From Nocardia nova SH22a (GTDB taxonomy: Bacteria; Actinomycetota; Actinomycetes; Mycobacteriales; Mycobacteriaceae): a stretch of DNA of 64,000 nt. The notes under the pieces were generated by a model that ran no database searches, had not been told where the DNA came from, and worked only from the letters and a program-made list of their open reading frames with translations. Position numbers and translations under genes: made by a program. The stretch's first letter is position 1; each line of letters begins with the position of its first letter. The stretch lies in contig NZ_CP006850.1 of NCBI RefSeq assembly GCF_000523235.1, positions 3,038,001-3,102,000 of the forward strand. Direction: 5' to 3'. Shown here piece after piece: positions 17,626 through 24,529 of the stretch.

Positions 17626-18048
17626 TCAGGCCCCCGGCAACAGGCCGAGCTGGGTCAGGAACGAGGCGTTGTCCCAGTACCCGCGGTGCTCGACGACCTT
17701 GCCGTTCTGCACCGCGAAGGTGTCGACGAGGGGGAAGCGCACCGCACGGCCGGTGGGCGGGACCTCACCCTGCGGCGTGGCCAGCGGACCGGTGTGGGTG
17801 CCCGAGAACGACACCTCGGCGACCGCGCCGTCACCGTCGTGCCAGATGTTGCGCACCGTGATGTTCAGATCGGGGAACGCGGTGATGAAGGTCTGGATCA
17901 TGCCGCGCAACTCGCCGATGCCCGACAGCGGGCCGGACGGGAACTCGCACGCCACGTCATCGGAGAACGGGCTCGCCGCAAGCTCCACATCGCCGGTGTT
18001 CAATCCCTTGTAGTGCGCTTCGATGAATCCGCCCAGCAGCTCGCTCAT
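17626..18048 (-). CDS. SnoaL-like / ester cyclase family protein
   Basis: Protein of 140 residues with the NTF2-like cone fold. The pattern FSDDVACEFPSGPLSGIGELRGMIQTFITAFPDLNITV, with a later FPLVDTFAVQNGKVVEHRGYWD, is typical of the SnoaL/ester-cyclase group, which covers cyclases, isomerases and small hydrolases acting on polyketide- or steroid-like compounds. ATG at 18048 has an ideal GGAGG upstream. It is divergent from the exported beta-propeller gene across a region with both motif types. A second NTF2-like protein is at 24059. Confidence 0.8.
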   Translation of the reverse strand: MSELLGGFIEAHYKGLNTGDVELAASPFSDDVACEFPSGPLSGIGELRGMIQTFITAFPDLNITVRNIWHDGDGAVAEVSFSGTHTGPLATPQGEVPPTGRAVRFPLVDTFAVQNGKVVEHRGYWDNASFLTQLGLLPGA

Positions 18049-18100
18049 ATATGTGCCTCCGTTTCGGAAATGGTCGGCCAGAATTCGGATATCAAGCACG

Positions 18101-18113
18101 ATATTTGAAATAT
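18101..18113. promoter_or_regulatory. AT-rich palindrome upstream of SnoaL-like gene
   Basis: ATATTT-G-AAATAT, a perfect 6-bp inverted repeat 53 nt upstream of the minus-strand SnoaL-like start. It is the weakest member of the type A group. Confidence 0.4.
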
Positions 18114-18123
18114 TCGAGGCAAG

Positions 18124-18169
18124 GTGTCCGGAAAATTGGACACTCCGTGTCCACGGTGCTGCGTAGCGT
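18124..18169 (+). promoter_or_regulatory. Type B inverted repeat and promoter for exported beta-propeller gene
   Basis: GTGTCC-GGAAAATT-GGACAC (18124-18143) is a perfect inverted repeat. TAGCGT (18164-18169) follows TGGACA by exactly 21 nt, as at 6677. An extra GTGTCC half-site lies at 18147-18152. Confidence 0.6.
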
Positions 18170-18355
18170 CGCCGAAAGCAGAGGCGCCATCACACTTTTC
18201 GGCAGTCGACGTGGTTTCTCGACGACGTCACTGTGCCGGGGGCATCGCATCCACCGGGCGGTCGTGATCGCGGATCCCGCCCCTTCCGCCCATTTCCGAT
18301 GACGGTCCTCTGCGCCCTGTGGGCGGCACCGCCCACCGGAATGATGGAGGTAGAA

Positions 18356-19495
18356 GTGTTCGTCAATGCAGTTCGCGCGGCGCGAGGCGCCGCGGTGGGA
18401 GTGGCGGCGGCCGTCGCCGTCACCTGCGGTGGCTGGTCCGGCCCGTCGCTCGCCTCGGCGGCCGGGCCGGATCGCTACCTGGTCATCGCCGGTGCGGCAT
18501 CGTCCAATGTCGAGGTGCTGCGGGTCGACGGCACCGGCGCGCTGTCGAAGGTGAGCGGATCCCCGTTCCCCGGGGGCACCGGCGCGCTGTCGCTGACCGC
18601 CACCCCGGACGGTCGCACAGTGTATGTCGCACACACGGTTTCGGGCACGATCAGTGGATACCACCTGAACTCGGACGGCACCCTGACCCGCATCCCCGGC
18701 GCCCAGCTGGACCTCGGCACGCCCGCCGTCGGCTTCACGATCAGTCCCGACGGATCGCGCATGTTCGCGACCATCGGCGGCGCGACGAACGAAGTGCGCT
18801 CGTACCGCATCGACGCGTCGGGGGCGCTGGCCCCCACGGGCACACCGGCGACGCAGATCCCCGGCATCAGCGGCTTGACCATGCCGACCCTGTCACCCGA
18901 CGGGCGCTTCCTGTTCCTGGCGAGCTGGCTCAACATGACCGTCTCCAGCTTCGCCGTGCAGCCCGACGGCGGCCTGCTCCCGGTCGGCGGTCCGATCTTC
19001 GCCGGAATGCAACCCACCCTGCACGGCGTCACGTCCGACGGCCGGTTCCTCTACGTCAGCAACGAGGCGAGCGACGGGGTGGCGGGCTTCGCGATCGCGC
19101 CGGACGGGCGGCTGACGCCGACACCGGGATCGCCCTATCGGGTCGGCTTCCTCCCGCACGGTGTCGCGATCACCGCCGACAGCCACCGCCTGTATGTTCC
19201 CGCGTCGATGGGCGGCGCGATCGGCGGCTTCACGATCGGCGTCGACGGCGCGCTGATCCCGCTGCCGGGCTCGCCCTATCCCGCCCCGGCGGGCACGATT
19301 CCCGGCCGCGTCGTCCTGGACGAGGCCGCCGGGAAGATCTTCCTCATCGATGCGCTGACCGTCCACGGCACCACCCAGGTCCGCTCGTACGCGATCGGCG
19401 CGGACGGCGGCCTGGCACCATCCGGCGCGCCGGTGACCGATACCGGACTCGTGTTCTCCGACGGTCCCGACGCGGTTCTCACTGCGCCGCAGTAG
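18356..19495 (+). CDS. Exported beta-propeller protein, lactonase-like
   Basis: Secreted or cell-wall-side protein of 379 residues. The frame extends upstream to 18233, but GGAGG at 18346-18350 is correctly placed for the GTG at 18356. The predicted start gives a classic signal peptide: basic VRAARG, a hydrophobic AAVGVAAAVAVTCGG and an SLASAAG cleavage region near residue 36. The rest is YVTN/lactonase blades (SPDGRFLFLASW, FLYVSNEASDGVAGF). It is related to the cytoplasmic protein at 6718 and the exported one at 21115, with the same promoter type. Extracellular lactone binding or hydrolysis is inferred only. Confidence 0.83.
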   Translation: MFVNAVRAARGAAVGVAAAVAVTCGGWSGPSLASAAGPDRYLVIAGAASSNVEVLRVDGTGALSKVSGSPFPGGTGALSLTATPDGRTVYVAHTVSGTISGYHLNSDGTLTRIPGAQLDLGTPAVGFTISPDGSRMFATIGGATNEVRSYRIDASGALAPTGTPATQIPGISGLTMPTLSPDGRFLFLASWLNMTVSSFAVQPDGGLLPVGGPIFAGMQPTLHGVTSDGRFLYVSNEASDGVAGFAIAPDGRLTPTPGSPYRVGFLPHGVAITADSHRLYVPASMGGAIGGFTIGVDGALIPLPGSPYPAPAGTIPGRVVLDEAAGKIFLIDALTVHGTTQVRSYAIGADGGLAPSGAPVTDTGLVFSDGPDAVLTAPQ

Positions 19496-19515
19496 AAGAG
19501 GCCGACACCGGTCGC

Positions 19516-19546
19516 GTGTGGCCGCGGCGCAAACCCGCGGCCACAC
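19516..19546 (+). terminator. Stem-loop terminator after exported beta-propeller gene
   Basis: GTGTGGCCGCGG pairs perfectly with CCGCGGCCACAC (12-bp arms, 7-nt loop), 20 nt after the stop codon. Confidence 0.75.
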
Positions 19547-19699
19547 CTCCGCCTCGGTGTGCGAGTAGATAACATCAAGTGCGGGATATATTTGATTTTC
19601 CCGCGCGGTGTGCGCGTCTCCGGATAACATCCCGACCGGTCACCGCCGGTGTTGCTGGACGGTGGCCTGTCTCGGTTGCTCGATCGTCCGGAGTTCGTC

Positions 19700-20947
19700 A
19701 TGTCCACCTCGTCGCGGTCCCTCGGTGGCCCGCACCCGCACGGTTCGCCGATCGATGCGGACGGTCCGCGAATACCCTTGTACACCAAGGAATTCGCCGC
19801 CGATCCGCATCGGTTGTACCGCGAGATGCGTGAGCAGTTCGGAGCGCTGGCGCCGGTCGACCTCGCACCGGGCGTGCCCGCCACCCTGGTGATCGGTTAT
19901 CAGGTCGCCCGGCGGATTCTGAACGATCCCGAACACTTCCCGGCCGATCCGCGCCACTGGCAGCGGCAGATACCGGCCGACTGCCCGGTACTTCCGCTGA
20001 TGGAGTGGCGGCCCAACGCCTTTCGCAACTCCGGCGCCGAACACGCCCGCTATCGCACCCCCACCGCGGCCGCCCTGAGCGAGGTCGACATGTTCTCGCT
20101 GCATCGCACCGTGGAGCAGATCGCGTTTCCGCTGATCAATTCGTTCTGCACGACCGGGACCGCGGAGATCATCGGCGAGTACGCCTATCCGCTCACCTTC
20201 CAGGTCCTCAATACGCTGCTGGGCTGCCCGGCCGATATCGGGCAGCGCGCCGCCGACGCCATGGCGACGATCTTCGACGGCGCCGATACCGAAGAGGCCG
20301 ACGCCATGCTCGTCGCGGCCCTCGGCGATCTGATCACGCTGCGGCGCGAGGAGCCGGGCAACGACATCACCTCGCGGCTGCTGCGGCATCCGGTGAAACT
20401 GGACCACACCGAGATGATCGCCCAGCTGGTCAGCTTCTACGGGGCGGGAATCGAACCGCTGCCCAATCTGATCGTCAACACGGTGCGCATGCTGCTCACC
20501 GAGGACCGGTTCGCGGGCGGTCTGCTCGGTGGCAGCACGACCACCCGCGCCGCGGTGGACGAGGTGCTGTTCACCGATCCGCCGCTGGCGAATATGTGCA
20601 CGACCTTTCCCCGGCAGGCGATCCTGATCGACGGCGTCTGGCTGCCCGCGCACCAGCCGGTCGTCATCAGCATGGCCGCCTGCAACAACGATCCGGCGAT
20701 CGCGATCGGCGAATACGTCGACAACAGTTCGCATCTGGCGTGGAGTATCGGGCCCCATGCCTGCCCGGCCCGATCGGTCGCCTACCTGATCGCGCAGGAC
20801 GCGGTCGACCAGTTGCTCGACGCCCTGCCCGAGATGCGGCTCGCGGTACCGGTCGGCGAACTGCGCTGGCGCCCCGGCCCGTTCCACCGTGCGCTGACCG
20901 CGCTCCCGGTCACCTTTCCGCCGTCCCCGCCCCTGAGTCTCGGCTGA
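19700..20947 (+). CDS. CYP157-like cytochrome P450 lacking the ExxR motif
   Basis: P450-fold haemoprotein of 415 residues. The cysteine ligand is present (SIGPHACPA, about residue 355) although the motif has Trp-Ser in place of the usual Phe-Gly and Ala after CP. The K-helix ExxR is degenerate: it reads EVLF (about 288-291), with Phe where Arg is expected. The I-helix is AGIEPLPN, without the usual acid-threonine pair. These departures, and the N-terminal LAPGVPATLVIGY / HFPADPRHWQ segments, match the CYP157 family of Streptomyces and relatives, where ExxR is also lost. Monooxygenase activity is therefore uncertain. ATG at 19700 follows a CGGAG site. Confidence 0.85.
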   Translation: MSTSSRSLGGPHPHGSPIDADGPRIPLYTKEFAADPHRLYREMREQFGALAPVDLAPGVPATLVIGYQVARRILNDPEHFPADPRHWQRQIPADCPVLPLMEWRPNAFRNSGAEHARYRTPTAAALSEVDMFSLHRTVEQIAFPLINSFCTTGTAEIIGEYAYPLTFQVLNTLLGCPADIGQRAADAMATIFDGADTEEADAMLVAALGDLITLRREEPGNDITSRLLRHPVKLDHTEMIAQLVSFYGAGIEPLPNLIVNTVRMLLTEDRFAGGLLGGSTTTRAAVDEVLFTDPPLANMCTTFPRQAILIDGVWLPAHQPVVISMAACNNDPAIAIGEYVDNSSHLAWSIGPHACPARSVAYLIAQDAVDQLLDALPEMRLAVPVGELRWRPGPFHRALTALPVTFPPSPPLSLG

Positions 20948-20970
20948 GCTGTTCTGCGCGCGGCCGTCCG

Positions 20971-21016
20971 GTGTGCATATTTCTGGACAGCCGCGACCTT
21001 CGATCCTGCCTACATT
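20971..21016 (+). promoter_or_regulatory. Type B repeat and promoter for second exported beta-propeller gene
   Basis: GTGTGC-ATATTTCT-GGACAG (20971-20990), then TACATT (21011-21016) exactly 21 nt after TGGACA. The left half is degenerate, but spacing and right half match the other type B sites. Confidence 0.5.
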
Positions 21017-21114
21017 CGAACGACGGGCAGGCGCCGGGGCCACGGTCCCGGCCGACGCCGAATCGACTGTGCGGCAATCATTTCGCCGCATATCAGGATC
21101 ACACGGAGGATACG

Positions 21115-22272
21115 ATGGGGACGTTCGGGACGCCGCGAAGGTGGCGACATCGGATATTCGGCAGCATCACAACGAATGTGGCCGTCACCGCGGTGACGGC
21201 GATCGTCGCCTTCGCCGGGCCGCTCCCCACTGCCTCGGCCGCGCCCGGCGAACACCACCGGTTCCTGATCACGGCCGGGACCGCGTCGATGGGGATCAGC
21301 GTGATCGAGGTGGGCGACAACGGGGCGCTCTCGGCGGTTGCGGGCAGTCCGTTCCCGACCGGATTCGGCATCCTGTCGCTGGTCGTCGCGCCGGACGGGC
21401 GGACCGTCTACGTGCCGCACGCCGGTGATCTGGGAGTGAGCGGTTTCCGGCTCGACGAGGCCGGTGCGCTGCACCCGATTCCGGGCGCGAACGTCACCCT
21501 CGACGGCCCGCCCACCAGTGCGGTACTCGCGCCCGACGGGTCGCATCTGTTCGTCGTCACCGGCGGATTCCCGGGACATGTCGAGTCGTTCGCGGTCGCC
21601 CCGTCGGGTGCGCTGACCTCTACGGGTGCGCCGCCGGTGCCGGTGGACGGGATCAGTGCGGTCGGAATGGCGAGTGTCGACCCGAGCGGCCGATATCTCC
21701 GGGTTGCCACATATCTGGGTAATACGGTGTCCAGCTTCGCGATCGGGGCGGGCGGCGTCCTCACTCCGCTCGGACCGACCCGGGTCGACCTCGGGCCGGT
21801 CCGCCCCGGTTACACCCCCGACGGCCGATATCTGTACTCCAGCAACGAATTCGGCACCGACCTGTCCGGATTCGCGGTCGGAGCCGACGGCAGTCTGACC
21901 CCCACACCGGGGTCGCCGTATCCGACCGGTGGAGTGCCGCACGGTGCGGTCGTCAGCGCGGACGGGCATCGCCTCTACGTGCCCAACGCCATCGGCCAGT
22001 CGATCGCCGGATTCGATGTGCACCCCGACGGCGCGCTCACCCCGCTGCCCGGCTCGCCCTACACCGCCCCGGCGGCGACCCTGCCCGGCCAGGTGGCACT
22101 GGATCCGGACGGGCGGCACCTGTATCTCGTGGACGTGCTGACCGCGCACATCACCAACCTGGTGCACACCTATCTGATCGGTGACGACGGCCGTTTGACG
22201 CCGTCGGGACAACCTCCGATCGACACCGGGGTGGTCATGTCCGATGGTCCGGTGGTCGCGATGACGCCGTAG
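21115..22272 (+). CDS. Exported beta-propeller protein, lactonase-like (second)
   Basis: Protein of 385 residues; ATG follows ACGGAGGA. The signal peptide has basic RRWRHR, a hydrophobic VAVTAVTAIVAFAG and a TASAA cleavage site near residue 42. The mature part is YVTN/lactonase blades (LAPDGSHLFVVTGG, YTPDGRYLYSSNEFGTDLSGF). It is closely related to the product at 18356, with blades ending in the same GSPY(P/T) turns. The P450 gene lies between the two. No catalytic triad can be assigned. Confidence 0.83.
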   Translation: MGTFGTPRRWRHRIFGSITTNVAVTAVTAIVAFAGPLPTASAAPGEHHRFLITAGTASMGISVIEVGDNGALSAVAGSPFPTGFGILSLVVAPDGRTVYVPHAGDLGVSGFRLDEAGALHPIPGANVTLDGPPTSAVLAPDGSHLFVVTGGFPGHVESFAVAPSGALTSTGAPPVPVDGISAVGMASVDPSGRYLRVATYLGNTVSSFAIGAGGVLTPLGPTRVDLGPVRPGYTPDGRYLYSSNEFGTDLSGFAVGADGSLTPTPGSPYPTGGVPHGAVVSADGHRLYVPNAIGQSIAGFDVHPDGALTPLPGSPYTAPAATLPGQVALDPDGRHLYLVDVLTAHITNLVHTYLIGDDGRLTPSGQPPIDTGVVMSDGPVVAMTP

Positions 22273-22314
22273 ACGTCGACCCGGTCGGCAGTTGTAAAGC
22301 CTTGTGGGCCAACC

Positions 22315-22352
22315 AAAAAAGCGCGTCGGCCGGGAACTCCCGGCCGACGCGC
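22315..22352. terminator. Strong terminator between convergent genes
   Basis: GCGCGTCGGCCGGGA pairs with TCCCGGCCGACGCGC (15 bp). AAAAAA at 22315-22320 forms the U-tract for the minus-strand SDR transcript. It is also placed to stop the beta-propeller transcript. Confidence 0.85.
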
Positions 22353-22398
22353 TCTTCGTCGTGATATCGGCTGACGCTCGGCGACAGCTGCGTTGTTC

Positions 22399-23289
22399 CT
22401 ACTTGCCCACCGCGCTGAGATCCTGTTCGTCGATCGTCTTGAACGGCACATGCGTTGCGGGATCGAGGATTTGGTCGATGTGCTCCTGCACCAGCTCCGG
22501 GGTGAGGTCCTTGCTCGTGAAGCCCTCGTTGAAACCGAGGACGAGCCGCTGCACCTCGCCGCCCTGGGCCTGCAGTACCTCACCGTTGATCGCGCACTCC
22601 TGGTGCGCCAGATATGCCACGACGGGGCTGACCAGCGAGGTCGGCAGGTTGTCGCGCATGAACTGCTTGAACTCCTCCGGCAGGTCCGCCTCGTCCGACA
22701 TCCGGGTCGCGGCGGTGGGGGCGATCGCGTTGACCTTGATGCCCACCTCCTGCGCTTCGAAGGCCAGGGTGCGGGTGAAGCCGAAGATCGCACCCTTGGC
22801 GGAGACGTAGGGAGTCTGCTCCGGGAACCCGATCAGCGTGGGGGAGGTGGTGTTCACCACGCGCCCGGAACCGCTTTCGATCAGATGCGGCCAGGCTGCG
22901 GCGGTGACTCCCGCGGTGCCGAAGAAGTGCACCTCCATGTGCTGGCGGATCGATGCCAGGACGCCGGGACCGAAAGCCTGCACCCGGTTGATACCGGCGT
23001 TGTTGACCAGGATGTCGAGGCGGCCGAAGGCGTCGATCGCCGACTGCACGATGCCCTCCGGGTTCTCGGTGACCGAATCGAAGTTCGCCACCGCGCGCCC
23101 ACCGGCGGCGACGATCTCGGCCACCACTTCCTCCGCCGGAGCCGAACTGGCCCCGGTGCCCTGAGCCGAACCGCCCAGATCGTTGATCACGACCGCCGCG
23201 CCCCGCGAAGCCAGGAACTTGGCGTGCGACGCGCCGAGGCCACGCCCCGAGCCGGTGACCACGGCGACGCGTCCGTCGAATGACAACAT
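22399..23289 (-). CDS. SDR related to the dehydrogenase domain of multifunctional enzyme type 2
   Basis: NAD-dependent 3-hydroxyacyl-CoA dehydrogenase-like SDR of 296 residues. FDGRVAVVTGSGRGLGASHA followed by VVINDLGG matches the first domain of peroxisomal MFE-2/17beta-HSD4 and its bacterial relatives, which act on CoA thioesters. The active-site YVSAK and NNAG are present. It carries about 50 extra C-terminal residues compared with minimal SDRs. It starts 14 nt after the cupin gene, so the two form an operon under the AT-rich site at 23868. Its role could be the dehydrogenation that follows a MaoC hydratase. Confidence 0.88.
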   Translation of the reverse strand: MLSFDGRVAVVTGSGRGLGASHAKFLASRGAAVVINDLGGSAQGTGASSAPAEEVVAEIVAAGGRAVANFDSVTENPEGIVQSAIDAFGRLDILVNNAGINRVQAFGPGVLASIRQHMEVHFFGTAGVTAAAWPHLIESGSGRVVNTTSPTLIGFPEQTPYVSAKGAIFGFTRTLAFEAQEVGIKVNAIAPTAATRMSDEADLPEEFKQFMRDNLPTSLVSPVVAYLAHQECAINGEVLQAQGGEVQRLVLGFNEGFTSKDLTPELVQEHIDQILDPATHVPFKTIDEQDLSAVGK

Positions 23290-23303
23290 GTACTTCTCCT
23301 CAA

Positions 23304-23831
23304 TCAGGCCGTTGCCGGCAGCATGACCGCGACCATCGTCACGGGTTTGTCGGTGCGATTGCTCCAGGCGTGTTTGATGCCCCGGTTGATCACGGTGTCT
23401 CCGGCGCGCAGCAGGGTCTCGCCGGACTCGTAGAGCGCGTAGATCTCGCCGTCGAGGATCGTGGCGATATCGATGGTCTCGGTCGCGTGCAGGCCGACGA
23501 TGCCGTCGCTCTCGGCATTGGCCTCCTCACCGTGCAGGTTCCCGATCGATTCGGCGTACACCGCGGGATCGATCTCGCTGTCGGGCGGGAAGGTGGCCAG
23601 CCGGACCACGAGTCCCTGTGCGGGCGGGTCGAGTTCGACGTCCGGCTTCAACGTGTCGTCGTCCTGGTACCGGCCCGGCAGGGAGTCGACCCGCCAGACG
23701 TCGTTGACCGTGAACGCGGGCAGGGACACCCGGGTGGCCGTGTTCTCGTCCACGAGGACGGTCGACTTGCCGTCGGCGTCCAGCCCCGCGATCACCCGCC
23801 GTGCTGTCTTGTTCAGATGTTCGCCACCCAT
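23304..23831 (-). CDS. Cupin-domain protein
   Basis: Protein of 175 residues with a C-terminal cupin barrel: GETLLRAGDTVINRGIKHAWSNRTDKPVT is the typical second cupin motif with its histidine. The N-terminal half (TARRVIAGLDADGKSTVLVDENT) matches cupins that accompany aromatic or organic-acid catabolic genes. It could be a small-molecule-binding regulator or an isomerase; metal ligands are incomplete. The ATG at 23831 has AAGGAA at good spacing and is preferred over the in-frame start at 23870. First gene of a two-gene operon with the MFE-2-like SDR. Confidence 0.82.
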   Translation of the reverse strand: MGGEHLNKTARRVIAGLDADGKSTVLVDENTATRVSLPAFTVNDVWRVDSLPGRYQDDDTLKPDVELDPPAQGLVVRLATFPPDSEIDPAVYAESIGNLHGEEANAESDGIVGLHATETIDIATILDGEIYALYESGETLLRAGDTVINRGIKHAWSNRTDKPVTMVAVMLPATA

Positions 23832-23850
23832 GGGGTTCCTTCCGGCGGAT

Positions 23851-23895
23851 GTGACTGCGCTTACAGTCACAAAATACTATATAAAATATTTGACG
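23851..23895. promoter_or_regulatory. Hairpin plus type A AT-rich site upstream of cupin-SDR operon
   Basis: GTGACTG-CGCTTA-CAGTCAC is a perfect 7-bp inverted repeat (23851-23870), immediately followed by AAAATACTATATAAAATATT (23871-23890). The hairpin would lie in the 5' leader or form a second operator between the AT-rich site and the cupin start. Confidence 0.5.
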
Positions 23896-23964
23896 CAACC
23901 CTGGTTGCCGCGGGACGGAGGTTCTCCTTCCCGGGAAAACGGTGACGGAGTACGGCGTCACGAA

Positions 23965-23984
23965 GTGTCCAAATATCTGGACAT
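23965..23984 (+). promoter_or_regulatory. Type B inverted repeat upstream of SnoaL-like gene
   Basis: GTGTCC-AAATATCT-GGACAT, 75 nt before the ATG at 24059. The half-sites agree with those at 18124 and 6638. A TAnnnT hexamer is not evident at the 21-nt position here. Confidence 0.55.
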
Positions 23985-24058
23985 TCGCCGTCTCGGCACG
24001 CGGACATCATGGTGACGCAGGCCACCTGCGACACCCGATAGGAAGGCACCGGCCACCG

Positions 24059-24430
24059 ATGAGCACCACACCAGACCAGGCGACCGTCGAACTCGCGGAG
24101 AACTGGGTCAAAGCGCTGAAGAATATCGATCTGTTCCTCGAGATCAGCACCGAGGACTGTCAGGTGTGGCACAGCGCCGACGACAAGTGGGTGTCGGTCG
24201 CCGAGGCTGTCGCCGCCGTCTACGAGCGCTCCGGCGACAACGGCGTCCCCGATTTCCAGGGTGAGGGAATCACCTACACCGAGGACGGCTTCTTCAACCG
24301 GGCCTCGGTCGAGGTGCAGATCAGCGGACAGCCGGTCAAACTGCATCTGGTCCAGATCGTCGAGGCGCGTGACGGCAAGGCCGTGCGGGTCCGCGAGTAC
24401 ATCGGCCCGGAGATGGGCGTCCAGCCGTAA
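24059..24430 (+). CDS. SnoaL-like (NTF2-fold) protein
   Basis: Protein of 123 residues with the NTF2-like pattern: helix ATVELAENWVKALKNIDLFLEI, then CQVWHSADDKWVSV and a C-terminal VQIVEARDGKAVRVREYIGPE. This fold serves isomerases, cyclases and hydrolases acting on small hydrophobic compounds; no catalytic dyad can be assigned. ATG follows AGGAAGG with slightly long spacing. It shares a type B site with the beta-propeller genes, so it likely belongs to the same regulon, and it is divergent from the cupin-SDR operon. Confidence 0.78.
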   Translation: MSTTPDQATVELAENWVKALKNIDLFLEISTEDCQVWHSADDKWVSVAEAVAAVYERSGDNGVPDFQGEGITYTEDGFFNRASVEVQISGQPVKLHLVQIVEARDGKAVRVREYIGPEMGVQP

Positions 24431-24452
24431 ACGGAAGTCCGAGAACGAAATC

Positions 24453-24485
24453 GGCGCGTCGGCATCCTTCCCCAGCCGACGCGCC
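24453..24485. terminator. Bidirectional terminator between convergent genes
   Basis: GGCGCGTCGGC pairs with GCCGACGCGCC (11-bp arms, 11-nt loop), between the SnoaL-like gene and the minus-strand kinase-LuxR gene. Confidence 0.7.
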
Positions 24486-24529
24486 GTTCGCGTATCGCGG
24501 CCACGGCATGTGAACCGGCCCCGGTCATC

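Larger units (their letters stand above)
18049..18355. other. Divergent regulatory region, 307 nt
   Basis: Separates the minus-strand SnoaL-like gene from the plus-strand exported beta-propeller gene. It holds the type A palindrome at 18101-18113 and the type B repeat and promoter at 18124-18169. No gene is recognised. Confidence 0.6.
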
